This document shows positions 38,973 to 48,179 of a stretch of DNA of 64,000 nt, one piece after another; positions within the stretch are counted from its first letter, which is position 1; each line of letters opens with the position of its first letter. The DNA is taken from NCBI RefSeq assembly GCF_013694095.1, contig NZ_JACEFB010000013.1, positions 61,288 to 125,287 on the forward strand, given 5' to 3'. This DNA comes from Thermogemmata fonticola (GTDB lineage: Bacteria > Planctomycetota > Planctomycetia > Gemmatales > Gemmataceae). The translations under genes were made by a program, and so were the position numbers. The notes beneath the pieces are model-generated. The model saw only the letters and a program-made list of their open reading frames with translations. It was not told the origin of the DNA and searched no databases.

Positions 38973-40517
38973 ATGACCGCCTTTTCCCTCTGCTTTGTGG
39001 GTGCGTGGATGATGGGGGTCAACCTGACAGGCATGGTCTCAGCAGTTCCCAATGCCCAGCCCGCGCCGCCGAAGGATTCCCCCGCTGTGGAACAAGCCCG
39101 CCAGGTGCTGCTCAAGTCCCTGGCCCGCTATCGCGAGCAGGCGCCGGGGATTCAGCCGGTGGTCTTGTCCCACCCGTCGCTGGAGGCGATTTTCCCCAAG
39201 CATGTCTTTTTCGTGGTGCGCTTCCCCCAGTTTCCGGTGGGGCGGGTGCCGCCGCCGGGCTTGGATGTCAGCAACATCTTCGTGGTGCCGCCGGGCCAAG
39301 AGCCGCTGCGGATCGGCAAAAGCGAACAGTTGCAAAAGTTCTTCCAGCAGCAGGCCCAAGCGGTGACGGAGGAGAAACTCGCTCGGCAGGCCGTCGCCGC
39401 CTGGCTGGTGTTGCTCCAGGAACTCCATCAGGACGGCTTTTACCAGTTTGAAGTGCTGGAGAAGGAGATCGCCGTCCAGCGGCAAGAGGGGCTGAAAGGA
39501 TCGGGCCGTTCGGTGGTCATGCGGGGCGGCAACGGCCAATTGCAGGTGAGCTTGAGTTTCGATGCCTCCGGGAAACTGAGCCAGGCCAGCGAGCAGGTGC
39601 AACTGCGTCCCGGTCCGCGCCCCATCTGCCAGGCTCGCAAGCTGCTCGATCCGGACCCGATCGTTCGCCGCATGGCTGAACAGGAGTTGCTCTACCTCGG
39701 TCGCAGCGCGGAAGGCTACCTCCGGGAGCAGCGGCAGCAAGCTGATCCGGACCTGCGTCAGGCCATTGACCGCCTCTGGCAGCGCATCGAGCGCGAGCGG
39801 AGCTTTCCAGCGCCGCTGACGGGACAATCTCCGCCATTGAGCGGGACAATCTTTGCAGAACGAGACGGCAGAAGCGGCGAGGCCGGGGCAGCGGGCTTGC
39901 CTTTTTCCCTCTCATGGCGGCTGATGCCGAGGAGATCGAGTCTGGGCGTCGCAGCCGGCGGCCGAGTCATTCGATACGGAGGGCGGTGCGGCGGGGCGCT
40001 TTCGTGCGGGCCAAAAGCGGTGGAGGAACTCCCAGCCGATCTGGCGTTCCTGCGGCGGCGCTGCCAGCAGCCACAGAAGCAAGTAAGCCGCGAACCAGGC
40101 GGTCATTTCTGCAAGCAGTCCCATCCAGCCCCACGGTGTGTGGACCTGGCCGCTTCTCCAGGAAAGCCAGGCGAGAGGCAAGGCCAAAAGCAGGGCGCGC
40201 AAGGCCGGCTCCAGGCCGCGGGACAGAGAGAAGATGCCCCAATAGTGCAGAAAGGCGAGGTTGCCAAGCAGGGAGACGGCGTAAGCGGCGGTCATGCCAA
40301 GCGCTACACCAGCCGGTCCCCAGAGATAGCCCAGTCCGAAACATCCAGCGACGGCGGTCAAAGCGAACCCCCCCGCGGATACCATATACTGCCGGGAGTG
40401 ACCTGTGGCTGTCAGCACCCAGCCGAAGAGCGAGTGCAGTGCTGCCACCGGCATAGCGAGGGCGAAGGCCGCCGCCGCGACAGTGCCGAGGAAATGCTCC
40501 CGTCCCACTCCCCATAA
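38973..40517 (+). CDS. hypothetical exported protein; 3' part doubtful
   Basis: The frame encodes 514 residues and starts well: AGGAGG upstream of the ATG, then a signal-peptide-like leader (AWMMGVNLTGMVSAVPNAQP). Residues 30-275 form a coherent, soluble, partly helical sequence (PVVLSHPSLEAIFPKHVFFV, IVRRMAEQELLYLGRSAEGY, DLRQAIDRLWQRIERER). Beyond about residue 280 (near 39820), the composition turns into the Arg/Gln/Pro-rich style of an antisense shadow. From 39912 it overlaps the opposite-strand flippase gene by 606 bases. A single frameshift near 39800 would end the gene at a TGA around 39825. I recognise no domain. Confidence 0.55.
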   Translation: MTAFSLCFVGAWMMGVNLTGMVSAVPNAQPAPPKDSPAVEQARQVLLKSLARYREQAPGIQPVVLSHPSLEAIFPKHVFFVVRFPQFPVGRVPPPGLDVSNIFVVPPGQEPLRIGKSEQLQKFFQQQAQAVTEEKLARQAVAAWLVLLQELHQDGFYQFEVLEKEIAVQRQEGLKGSGRSVVMRGGNGQLQVSLSFDASGKLSQASEQVQLRPGPRPICQARKLLDPDPIVRRMAEQELLYLGRSAEGYLREQRQQADPDLRQAIDRLWQRIERERSFPAPLTGQSPPLSGTIFAERDGRSGEAGAAGLPFSLSWRLMPRRSSLGVAAGGRVIRYGGRCGGALSCGPKAVEELPADLAFLRRRCQQPQKQVSREPGGHFCKQSHPAPRCVDLAASPGKPGERQGQKQGAQGRLQAAGQREDAPIVQKGEVAKQGDGVSGGHAKRYTSRSPEIAQSETSSDGGQSEPPRGYHILPGVTCGCQHPAEERVQCCHRHSEGEGRRRDSAEEMLPSHSP

Positions 40518-41543
40518 GTCCAAAAAATGGCCGGTGTAGCCAATGGCCGCCACACCCCCGGCGCAGCCCAGGGCGCAGAGCACTGCCACCGCCTGGCCCA
40601 GCCGCTGCTTGAGGACGGCCCGCTCTTGCCGCACGTACAGGTCCGCCAAAGGCGCCCACACCGCCGTACCGAACATGAGCAATTGCCCTTGCCAGAGGGC
40701 ATAGAGCCGCTGCGTCAGGTGGTAGCGGGTGACTTCTTCCGGTGAATAGAGGGCCTGCACGGCGAGCACCTCGCAGCGCACCGCCAGCGCCCCGCACAAG
40801 CTCGCTAGGAACAGCCGGCTGGCATGATGGAGCAACGTGAGGAGGTCCTGCCGCGGCGGAACAACCCAGCTCCAGGGCGAATAGGTGCGCCGGACCCAGC
40901 CGTGGAGCCACAGTGCGCTGAGGGCAGAACCGCAGAGCATGGCGAAGGCTTGGCCGGGCAGCCCCCCGCCGTGCGCCGCTAAAAGCAGAGCAACAGCCGT
41001 GGTCAGCAAGCTGGAGACGGTCAGCACGCCGCTGACCCGCGCCCCGCGCTGATCTGCCTCGAAGACCGTCCGGGCCAGTTGCCAGGGAGCCAACAGTGCC
41101 GCACCCCCCAATAGCAGCCAGAAAGCCGCTTGCCACTCCCCCTGCAACGCCGGCGAAGCCGGTGGCCCCAACGGACCCCGCCACACCAGCAGGGCCGCAA
41201 GTGCCAGCACCAACACACTGATCCCGGCGGCAAGCAGTTGAGCGGCGGCCACCCACTGCCGCACCCCCTGCTGGTCCCCGCGCGCCCAGCGCGGCACCAG
41301 ACCCGCCCCCAAGGCCATCCCCAAGCAAGCCCAACCGACGCCGAGCAAAGCCAAGGTGGCTTCCAGCAGCCGCACCAGACCGAACCGCTCCGCCCCCAGC
41401 CAGCCCAAAAGCAGCGGCGTCGCCACCAGCCCGGCCAACACGGTCAGCACCGTCTGCACTTGCTGGGCCACGATGAAGTGCACGGCAGCCCGCCAACGCG
41501 ATCGCCGCGGCTCAACCGGCTCGTCCGATCCTGTCTGGCTCAT
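39912..41543 (-). CDS. oligosaccharide flippase (Wzx-like) membrane protein
   Basis: This 543-residue protein has about fourteen hydrophobic helices and the layout of the polysaccharide flippase / MATE-like superfamily. The first helix is typical (VQTVLTVLAGLVATPLLLGW followed by LGAERFGLVRLLEA). It would move lipid-linked sugars or a similar substrate across the inner membrane. GAGG precedes the ATG at 41543. The C-terminus is a polar, Pro/Ser-rich tail of about 40 residues. No glycosyltransferase genes are nearby, so it is an isolated member. Its 3' end overlaps the antisense frame from 38973. Confidence 0.85.
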   Translation of the reverse strand: MSQTGSDEPVEPRRSRWRAAVHFIVAQQVQTVLTVLAGLVATPLLLGWLGAERFGLVRLLEATLALLGVGWACLGMALGAGLVPRWARGDQQGVRQWVAAAQLLAAGISVLVLALAALLVWRGPLGPPASPALQGEWQAAFWLLLGGAALLAPWQLARTVFEADQRGARVSGVLTVSSLLTTAVALLLAAHGGGLPGQAFAMLCGSALSALWLHGWVRRTYSPWSWVVPPRQDLLTLLHHASRLFLASLCGALAVRCEVLAVQALYSPEEVTRYHLTQRLYALWQGQLLMFGTAVWAPLADLYVRQERAVLKQRLGQAVAVLCALGCAGGVAAIGYTGHFLDLWGVGREHFLGTVAAAAFALAMPVAALHSLFGWVLTATGHSRQYMVSAGGFALTAVAGCFGLGYLWGPAGVALGMTAAYAVSLLGNLAFLHYWGIFSLSRGLEPALRALLLALPLAWLSWRSGQVHTPWGWMGLLAEMTAWFAAYLLLWLLAAPPQERQIGWEFLHRFWPARKRPAAPPSVSNDSAAGCDAQTRSPRHQPP

Positions 41544-41888
41544 GCGGGCCTCGGCTTTGGCACACTCCCTTGGCTCATGCCTCCCCTCGTCTCTCCGCCG
41601 CTTCTTCCCCAGGTGCGCCCGCCGCTGTTTGTCCGCTGTCTGGGAGTTGTCCTAGGGCAGTCCCGCCGCGCTTGCCACCGCCGAGTCCGTAGCATCGACC
41701 AGGGCATCCCTACGGAGCTTCAGCGCGAGAGCTTGGCCCTTGCAATATCTTCACCAGGGAATGCCTGACGTTTCCAGACCAACGCTTCGCTTTTGCTCAT
41801 CAGTCCCCGTGTCTGCAAATGCTGACAAAATGCGGACAAAATGAGAGAGAGCGGGCCAGGCAGGGAGGGGTGCGGGAAAGGGCGGGCC
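41544..41888. other. intergenic stretch
   Basis: I see no gene or RNA. It contains the upstream region of the flippase gene and the end of the inositol-phosphate synthase gene. Confidence 0.4.
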
Positions 41889-43133
41889 TCACGATTGGGC
41901 GGCGGAAGAAGCGGCGGCGGCCGGCGGATTCGGGTGCTGCTGCGCGGCCCACTGCTCCAACAGGGCGAATTGCTGGGCGAAATCATGCAGCGAGGTGGCC
42001 AGCGGGCTTTTGAAAAACGAAGCCAGGTAGGGCAGCGCTCCGTATTCCCCCCGTCTCTGGGCCAACGCCACCAAGCGGACCAGGTCCAACACCAACGGTG
42101 CGGCGAGCAGCGAATCGCACCCTTGCCAGGTGAATTGTAGCGTCATCTTGGTGCCGAAGAATCCCTCGAAGTGGATGTGGTCCCAAGCCGTCTTCCAATC
42201 GTCCAGCGATTCGACGTATTCGATGCTGACCAAACTCTGGGGTTTGTAACCGAGCAGGCTGCTGAGCAGGGCGTCTTTACTTTTGACCTTGGAGGCCTTG
42301 TTTTCCGGGTCGTTGAGGACCCAGCCGTCGCGGTTGCCCAGGATATTGTGCCCGACCCAAGAGAGGACGCGCAAGTGGCGGCGGGCGAAGAGCGGAGCCA
42401 GGACGGATTTGAGGAGCGTCTCGCCGGTTTTGAGGTCTTGACCAGCATGGGGTACGCGGCGCTGGCGGGCTAGCTCTTCCAGGGCCGGCAAACTCGCCCC
42501 CAGACTGGGCGTGAGGTTGACATACGGCCAGCCCCCCTCCAGGGCCGCATAGGCATAAAGCGTGCTCGCCGGCAGGGGCAGTTCCGCTTTCCGTTCCAAT
42601 GCCTCTTGCAAAGCTGTCAGCGAAAGCTGCCGGACTTCCCACGCCGCTGGCGGTTCTGTCGAGGCAGCGTTGACCACGAGGAGTTGATCCAATTGCTCCT
42701 GGTCCTGGAAACGGCGCAGGTCGTCTTGCACCGCGGTGATGGCCTCCTGCGGATGGCGTGCCAGCAGCACATCCGGGCGATCCCGCAACGCTTGCAGAGC
42801 GGCGTTGGGACGGTAGAGAATCCCCCGCCGCAGATGCCGCGACCATTGCTCCAGATCACTGCGGCAGGCTTCGATCACCGCACGGTCGAAGACCCGCGAA
42901 CGCTGATGCAGCTCCCAGACCGGCGTGAGCAAGTCGGCCTGACGCACTTCGTGTCCCCCGACCACGAAGGACGACGGCCCATCCAGGTCCAGAGGGGCGA
43001 ACGCTTCTAGCGCCGTCACCAGGCCGGTCGTTGGGATCAACCCCCGCGCCCAGGCGGACAGTCCCAGGCAGGTGGCCCCCGCCACGCTGCCGCAGGCTCC
43101 GATCAACCACAAGCCGATGCGTCGTTGTGCCAT
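41889..43133 (-). CDS. inositol-3-phosphate synthase
   Basis: This 414-residue enzyme converts glucose 6-phosphate to 1L-myo-inositol 1-phosphate using NAD. The Rossmann start (RIGLWLIGACGSVAGATCLG) is followed by family motifs LVVNAASTEPP, YVNLTPSLGASLPALEELA, and the diagnostic LSWVGHNILGNRDGWVLNDP. A later IHFEGFFGTKMTLQFTWQGC follows. The start is uncertain: ATG 43133 or GTG 43139. The product could feed inositol lipids or other polar metabolites. Adjacent genes (purB upstream, flippase downstream) share no obvious pathway. In some bacteria this gene lies with the ebo cluster; here an EboB-like gene is about 7.5 kb away. Confidence 0.93.
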   Translation of the reverse strand: MAQRRIGLWLIGACGSVAGATCLGLSAWARGLIPTTGLVTALEAFAPLDLDGPSSFVVGGHEVRQADLLTPVWELHQRSRVFDRAVIEACRSDLEQWSRHLRRGILYRPNAALQALRDRPDVLLARHPQEAITAVQDDLRRFQDQEQLDQLLVVNAASTEPPAAWEVRQLSLTALQEALERKAELPLPASTLYAYAALEGGWPYVNLTPSLGASLPALEELARQRRVPHAGQDLKTGETLLKSVLAPLFARRHLRVLSWVGHNILGNRDGWVLNDPENKASKVKSKDALLSSLLGYKPQSLVSIEYVESLDDWKTAWDHIHFEGFFGTKMTLQFTWQGCDSLLAAPLVLDLVRLVALAQRRGEYGALPYLASFFKSPLATSLHDFAQQFALLEQWAAQQHPNPPAAAASSAAQS

Positions 43134-43265
43134 TGCCACAGATGCCTATTGCGAAGAAGGTTCAAGTCCAGGGGCAGGGGGGATGATGTTCCATACAAAG
43201 GAGGAGCGGCGGCCTTACATCGGGGCTTACTTCCATTGTGGGTGGGCAAGCGGGGACGAGTCAAG

Positions 43266-44750
43266 TCACACGCGCAGCTCGGCCTCCGGCGGGGGGCGAT
43301 CGCGGTAACGCTGCAAGCGGGGGTGGACATGTTCCGCCAGGAACTCGTCCACCTGCTGCGGTGCTCGACCGATGAACGCTTCCGCTCCCAGGTTGCCCCA
43401 CCGCTCCCAGTCCAGGCGCTGGAAGACCGGTTCCTGCCGCAGGCGCTCCAGCAATTCCCGGCTGTTCCCTTGTCCTGCCTTGATCCGCTCGGCCACCGCC
43501 AGGCTGTGCTGCCGGACCACCTCATGAACCTGCTGCCGGTTGGCCCCGCCCTGCACCGCCGCCATCATGAGGCTTTCCGTGATCATGTACGGCAACTGTT
43601 TCTGGACGTTCCGGGCGATCACCTGGGGTTGGACGATGAGGCGCCGAGCCAAATGCAACGCCAGGCGCAGGCAGGCATCCGCGGCCAGAAACGCCTGGGG
43701 CAAATACAACCGCCGGATGGCACTGTCATCGAGAGTGCGTTCCAGCCATTGCACCGCCGCGGTTTGGCTAGCCATCGCCGGCAGGTTCATCAGAAAGCGC
43801 GCCAGGGAACAGAGCCGCTCCGCCCGCATCGGATTGCGCTTGTAGGCCATAGCGCTGGAACCGACTTGTTCCGCCTCGAAGGGTTCCTCGATCTCCTGGC
43901 GGTGCGCCAGCAAACGCAGGTCGGTCCCCCACTTGTGCAACGACTGGCCTAGCCCGCCCAAAGCCTCCAGCACTTGCGTATCGATTTTGCGGCTGTACGT
44001 TTGGCCGCAGACGGGTACCACGCGGGAGAAGCCTGCTTTCGCCGCCACCAGGCGGTCCAGTTGCCGGACCTTCTCGTGGTCGCCCTGGAACAGGGTGAGG
44101 AAGCTGGCTTGCGTTCCCGTGGTGCCTTTGGCCCCGCGGAAGGGCAGCTCTTCCTGCCGCCGTTCTAACTCCTGGAGGTCGAGCAGGAGGTCGTACAGCC
44201 ACAGGCAGGCCCGCTTGCCCACGGTGGTGAGTTGGGCCGGCTGGAAGTGGGTGAAGCCGAGCGTCGGCGTCTCCTTCCACCGCTGGGCAAAGTCCGCCAA
44301 AGCAGCGATCACAGCCGCCAACTGCCGGCACACCTGCTCCAGGCTCTCGCGCATCAAAATCAGGTCGGCGTTGTCGGTCACATAGCAGGACGTGGCTCCC
44401 AGATGGAGGATGTCGCCCGCTTGGGGGGCCGCATCCTGGAAGGTGTGGATATGGGCCATGACATCATGGCGGAAGCGCTGCTCGTAAGCGGCGGCCCGTT
44501 CCAGGTCCACGTCGTCCAGATGCTCCCGTAACGCGGCCAGTTGTTCCGGGCGGATGCGGGGTGTCACCCCGTCGTCAGCACGTAGGCCCAGTTCCGCCTG
44601 GGCTTCCGCCAGCCACAGCCACAGCCGCCGCCACGTGCGGTACTTCCGCAATGGCCCCCAGCGTTCCGCCATCTCCCGCGAAGCATATCGCTCCACCAGA
44701 GGATTGTCGTAAAGCACGCCCGCCTCATGATGACCCGATTCCGTACCCAT
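43266..44750 (-). CDS. purB: adenylosuccinate lyase
   Basis: This 494-residue enzyme of the fumarase/aspartase superfamily acts twice in purine synthesis: on SAICAR and on adenylosuccinate. The signature loop GSSAMAYKRNPMRAERL is intact, as are DILHLGATSCYVTDNADLI and TLGFTHFQPAQLTTVGKRAC, containing the catalytic His. The length and the segment PFRGAKGTTGTQASFLTLF resemble the longer animal-type branch rather than the short Bacillus type. The ATG at 44750 is preferred because the frame upstream of it has no family resemblance; 44876 is the longest possible start. No other purine gene is adjacent. Confidence 0.96.
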   Translation of the reverse strand: MGTESGHHEAGVLYDNPLVERYASREMAERWGPLRKYRTWRRLWLWLAEAQAELGLRADDGVTPRIRPEQLAALREHLDDVDLERAAAYEQRFRHDVMAHIHTFQDAAPQAGDILHLGATSCYVTDNADLILMRESLEQVCRQLAAVIAALADFAQRWKETPTLGFTHFQPAQLTTVGKRACLWLYDLLLDLQELERRQEELPFRGAKGTTGTQASFLTLFQGDHEKVRQLDRLVAAKAGFSRVVPVCGQTYSRKIDTQVLEALGGLGQSLHKWGTDLRLLAHRQEIEEPFEAEQVGSSAMAYKRNPMRAERLCSLARFLMNLPAMASQTAAVQWLERTLDDSAIRRLYLPQAFLAADACLRLALHLARRLIVQPQVIARNVQKQLPYMITESLMMAAVQGGANRQQVHEVVRQHSLAVAERIKAGQGNSRELLERLRQEPVFQRLDWERWGNLGAEAFIGRAPQQVDEFLAEHVHPRLQRYRDRPPPEAELRV

Positions 44751-45023
44751 AGCGACGCTGACCTGACTCTCCCGCCGGCGGGAACTTGCTCGGTGCAACT
44801 TGAGCCAAAGCGGCGGCCCTTCCGCTTGCCGCTCACCTTGGACCCGCAGAACATGCGCCAGGCTTCCCCCCGGCACATCTCCTGCAACCCGGCGGCTATC
44901 TTACAACAGCGGCCGCTTTCTGGCTGGAAGGAACCCGCACGGAACCCAAAGCGCGGTTAGGATTGGGAGGACAGGATGTCCGGCCATGGGGGTCGGACCT
45001 CCCCGATTGGAGGAGAACCGATC

Positions 45024-45338
45024 ATGCGTGCACAGGGATGGTTCCGCACTCTACTGCTGGCAGGGATCGTGACCCTGCTGAGTGGTCTCGGCGATTCCTC
45101 GGCTCAAGCAGGCGATCAACCGCCGCTGCCCCGCTTCTACTACTACCCCTATTACTACTTCCCGCACAGTTACTGGCCGCAGCAAAGCCCGCCGTATCCG
45201 GAGCCGCCGGGGCATCCCTATGTCCGTCCCCCGGCGTACATGGCTTATCCGCCCTTCCGCGAACCCGGCTGGCGCTATGAACTGTGGACCCCCCTAAAAT
45301 ACTACCGCGGCAACCACTTCTGGCTCGACCAGTTCTGA
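45024..45338 (+). CDS. small exported Tyr/Pro-rich protein
   Basis: This 104-residue protein has a signal peptide (GWFRTLLLAGIVTLLSGLGD, then SSAQA). The mature part is rich in Tyr, Pro and aromatic residues (RFYYYPYYYFPHSYWPQQSP, PPAYMAYPPFREPGWRYELW). AGGAG sits about nine bases before the ATG at 45024. Such short, aromatic-rich exported proteins are frequent in planctomycetes and may be structural, but no function is assigned. Confidence 0.75.
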   Translation: MRAQGWFRTLLLAGIVTLLSGLGDSSAQAGDQPPLPRFYYYPYYYFPHSYWPQQSPPYPEPPGHPYVRPPAYMAYPPFREPGWRYELWTPLKYYRGNHFWLDQF

Positions 45339-45366
45339 TTGCACACGAGGCCGTCGAGCTTCCCCC

Positions 45367-45406
45367 AAGCTGGCCGAGAGGAGAACAAGCTGGCCGAGAG
45401 GAGAAC
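45367..45406. repeat. perfect 20-nt tandem duplication
   Basis: The unit aagctggccgagaggagaac occurs twice in direct succession just after the small exported protein gene. Confidence 0.92.
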
Positions 45407-45530
45407 CTGGCCCCGAGGGGGAATACCGGCCTGAGCGTTCCGGGATGGCGGCTGGGCCTCCTGGACGTGGTCTTGGGATAGGTTTTGACGCGGATTGCAG
45501 CCAGGGCCTCAGCGCTGGCTCTTCTGTTTT

Positions 45531-45592
45531 CCGACTGCCACCGATTTTCCGATTTCCGACTGCCACCGTTTTTTCCGACTGCCGCCGATGCA
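45531..45592. repeat. three spaced copies of ccgactgccaccg
   Basis: Copies of ccgactgcc(a/g)ccg followed by T-rich sequence begin at 45531, 45556 and 45575, in the spacer between two convergent genes. Confidence 0.85.
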
Positions 45593-45621
45593 CCCGGCCC
45601 CTCGGTGGAGGCATAACTTCT

Positions 45622-46713
45622 TCAGGACTGGAGGTTTTGCAGGATGTTGCGGAGGGGGACGAGGCGCTGGCCGCGGCACTCTTCGATCCCCAAAGCTTTG
45701 AGGAAGCGGCGGCGCAGGCGGGCCTGCAACTCGTCGATGGTGGAGGGTGCTGTGCTCGTCAGCGGAATGCATCCGCCGGCGCGGCGGTCGTGCCCCCCTG
45801 CTCGGCCCATGTCCCCGACCACCTGCTGAAGCAGCTCCCCGGCGTGGGCGTTCTCAATGGCCGCCCGCAGCGACAGCACAAACTTCTGCCCGCAGACCCC
45901 GCCGCAGACCGCCCAATCCACCTGATCGAACCGGATCATAAAGTCCACGATCTCGGCGGCATGCTCCGGATGCGGCATTTCATCGACCCAACTGATGATC
46001 AGCCGGTCGTAGATGAAGGAGCTTTGTAGGGCCTGGAGGAGGCAGCCGAAGTGGCTTTGCGGCAGGCGGGCATTGCGAATCTGGGCGATGCGGTCCTTGT
46101 CGGCCAAGGGGTAGAGGAACAGCAGCGCTTCATCGTCGGCGGGGCCGGCCTCGCGGGGATAGCCGGTCATTTCCGTCTCGATGCCGTAGAGCAGGGCGGT
46201 GGCCACGCGCTCCGGGATCGGTGCCTGCTGCTCGATGAGGTAGCGTGTCACTACCGTGCAGGTGGCCCCGTGGCTAGAGCGAATATCTACGAAGGGCACG
46301 CCGGTCAGATCGCCGGGCGTGTCGTGATGGTCGATCACCGCATAGAGACGCTGGGTGTACGGCTGGGAATGCCGCCCGGTGTTTGGCTGGCTATCCACCA
46401 TGACCACGGCGTCCTCCTCGCGCCAGTCGATGGACTCGATCGGCTTGAGGTCCAGCTTGAGCACCTCGACCATGGCCCGGTTTTCTGGCCGGGCGATAGG
46501 GCCGTCCCGCGTCATCACCGTCGGCTTGCCCAAGCGGTGCTGCACGAGATGGGCCAGTCCGAGCATGCTGCCGAGACTGTCGGGATCAGGATGGATGTGG
46601 GAAACGAAGATCACACGCTTGGCGGCGTGCAGACCTTGCAGGAAGCGATCCGAACGTCGCAGGCCGCTACCACAACGGCCATTACAGTCCGGATCGGCGC
46701 TCCGTCGCGCCAT
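45622..46713 (-). CDS. DHH-family phosphoesterase (NrnA-like)
   Basis: This 363-residue protein has the DHH/DHHA1 architecture. Motif I is VSHIHPDPDSLGSM, motif II is AVVMVDSQPNTGR, and the name-giving motif is AVIDHHDTPGD. The DHHA1 half ends with GDMGRAGGHDRRAGGCIPL, the glycine-rich substrate site. This form matches nano-RNases/pAp phosphatases (NrnA). The start at 46713 has a strong GGAGGTGA site; the longer frame to 47073 is not needed. It probably degrades short oligonucleotides or related phosphoesters in the cytoplasm. Confidence 0.9.
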   Translation of the reverse strand: MARRSADPDCNGRCGSGLRRSDRFLQGLHAAKRVIFVSHIHPDPDSLGSMLGLAHLVQHRLGKPTVMTRDGPIARPENRAMVEVLKLDLKPIESIDWREEDAVVMVDSQPNTGRHSQPYTQRLYAVIDHHDTPGDLTGVPFVDIRSSHGATCTVVTRYLIEQQAPIPERVATALLYGIETEMTGYPREAGPADDEALLFLYPLADKDRIAQIRNARLPQSHFGCLLQALQSSFIYDRLIISWVDEMPHPEHAAEIVDFMIRFDQVDWAVCGGVCGQKFVLSLRAAIENAHAGELLQQVVGDMGRAGGHDRRAGGCIPLTSTAPSTIDELQARLRRRFLKALGIEECRGQRLVPLRNILQNLQS

Positions 46714-47333
46714 AGATGTTTTCACCTCCGGCCTCCCCTCTGTCCCGCCGTGGACGAGGCTATGGAAGCCTTGCCCGCCCACCTGATCTTTCTCCCCGGT
46801 CAGGCACTCCGGAGAAAAGGGAGCGCAGCGAGCGAGGAACCCGTGTTCCTCCCACCTCTCGCTTCGCGGAGGGCGGATTGAGAGCTTCCCGGCTCTCTCC
46901 CCATTATGTAACCGAACCAGAGTCGCTTGCCAAGGAGTTTTCCCGCCCGGCCCCCTTCGGCGGCCCCTCCCCTCTGACCCATAACTTTCCGCAGGAGATG
47001 ACCTTGAGGCGGCTTGTCCGAAAAACCGACAATCCCGATTCCGCTTCCCCGTGATCAATCGGTGCACACTCAATTGTAAAAGTGTCCAGTCGAATCGGCC
47101 GTCTGGGTCAACCTTTCAGCCCGTGACGGCGGTAGCTGCCACACCTGATCTGAGCGAACCGAGGGAAGCGCCCGTGGGCGATCGAGGCGAGCGGGACTAG
47201 TGCAGCGGCCCGCAGACGCTACACTGGAGGAAGGACGGAAGGCGCGAGGACCTCGGCTGCTCGTGCAGAAGGGCCAACGGCTGGCACAACCCGCGTCCGA
47301 AGCGGGCACAGAGCGAAACGAGGAGGACTGGCT
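46714..47333. other. long divergent intergenic region
   Basis: This 620-base region lies between the divergent DHH and haemoglobin genes. I see no convincing gene. The haemoglobin ribosome site (GAGGAGG) sits at its right edge. Confidence 0.4.
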
Positions 47334-48140
47334 ATGTCTCGGCTTGGCGGACACAGCGCATTGGTGGCGGGGATGATTCTGCTCCTGGCAGGACGGTATG
47401 GGGGATTAGCCCAGCCAGGGCCAGGACCAACCGCTCAGGGCACGGGGCAGCCCCTGGAACGCCTGGAGTTGGATCGCCGTATTGTCACCACCGTGTACGA
47501 AACGGCCCTGCTCGGCACTGACATTTACAACAAGGGGAACCACGAGGGGTGTTACCGGCTCTACCAGGGCTGCCTGCTGGCCTTGGAAAGCCTGCTGGAT
47601 CACCGGCCCAAATTGCAGCAGATGGTGCGGGAAAAACTGACCCTGGCCAGCCGGCTCAAACCGGAAGAGGCGGCCCATGTCCTGCGCGAAGCCCTCGATG
47701 AGATCCAGAACACCATCGCCCCGTCGCCCAAGGGACCGGACCTCAAGCTGCCGGCGCTCTGGTTCCGGCTAGGGGGGGAAGCCGCCGTCAAGGCCATCGT
47801 GGATGACTTTGTGGACGCTTGTGTCAAAGACCCGAAGGTCAACCTCAGTCGCGGCGGCAAATATAAGCTCGATGTGCCGGAGATCGCCCGCCAGAAGCGC
47901 CTCATGCTGGAACTCTTCAGCCTCCTGACCGGCGGACCGCTGGAATACAGCGGCAAGCGCAACCTCAAGGAAGCCCACGCCGGGATGCAGATCACCGACG
48001 CGGAGTTCGACGCGATGGCCGCCCTGCTTCGCCAAACGCTGGAAAAACACAAGGTGGACAAACGCGAAGCCGAGGAGCTGCTCAAACTCTTCGAGGCCAC
48101 CCGGCCCGTGATCGTGGAGGTCCGCCGCTCCAAGGATTGA
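47334..48140 (+). CDS. exported group I truncated haemoglobin with N-terminal extension
   Basis: This 268-residue protein starts with a signal peptide (LVAGMILLLAGRYGGLAQ). Residues 40-130 form a helical, non-globin region (RRIVTTVYETALLGTDIYNK, LLDHRPKLQQMVREKLTLAS). Residues 142-262 match a truncated haemoglobin: LWFRLGGEAAVKAIVDDFVD, LLTGGPLEYSGKRNLKEAHA and GMQITDAEFDAMAALLRQTL. The proximal haem ligand would be His215 (EAHAGMQIT). A GGAGG lies well placed before the ATG. Typical members bind oxygen or NO in the cytoplasm; an exported version with its own helical partner domain is unusual. It stands alone. Confidence 0.85.
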   Translation: MSRLGGHSALVAGMILLLAGRYGGLAQPGPGPTAQGTGQPLERLELDRRIVTTVYETALLGTDIYNKGNHEGCYRLYQGCLLALESLLDHRPKLQQMVREKLTLASRLKPEEAAHVLREALDEIQNTIAPSPKGPDLKLPALWFRLGGEAAVKAIVDDFVDACVKDPKVNLSRGGKYKLDVPEIARQKRLMLELFSLLTGGPLEYSGKRNLKEAHAGMQITDAEFDAMAALLRQTLEKHKVDKREAEELLKLFEATRPVIVEVRRSKD

Positions 48141-48179
48141 TACGAACGGCGTAGCTTAGGGGAACGGGGGGAATGCGGC

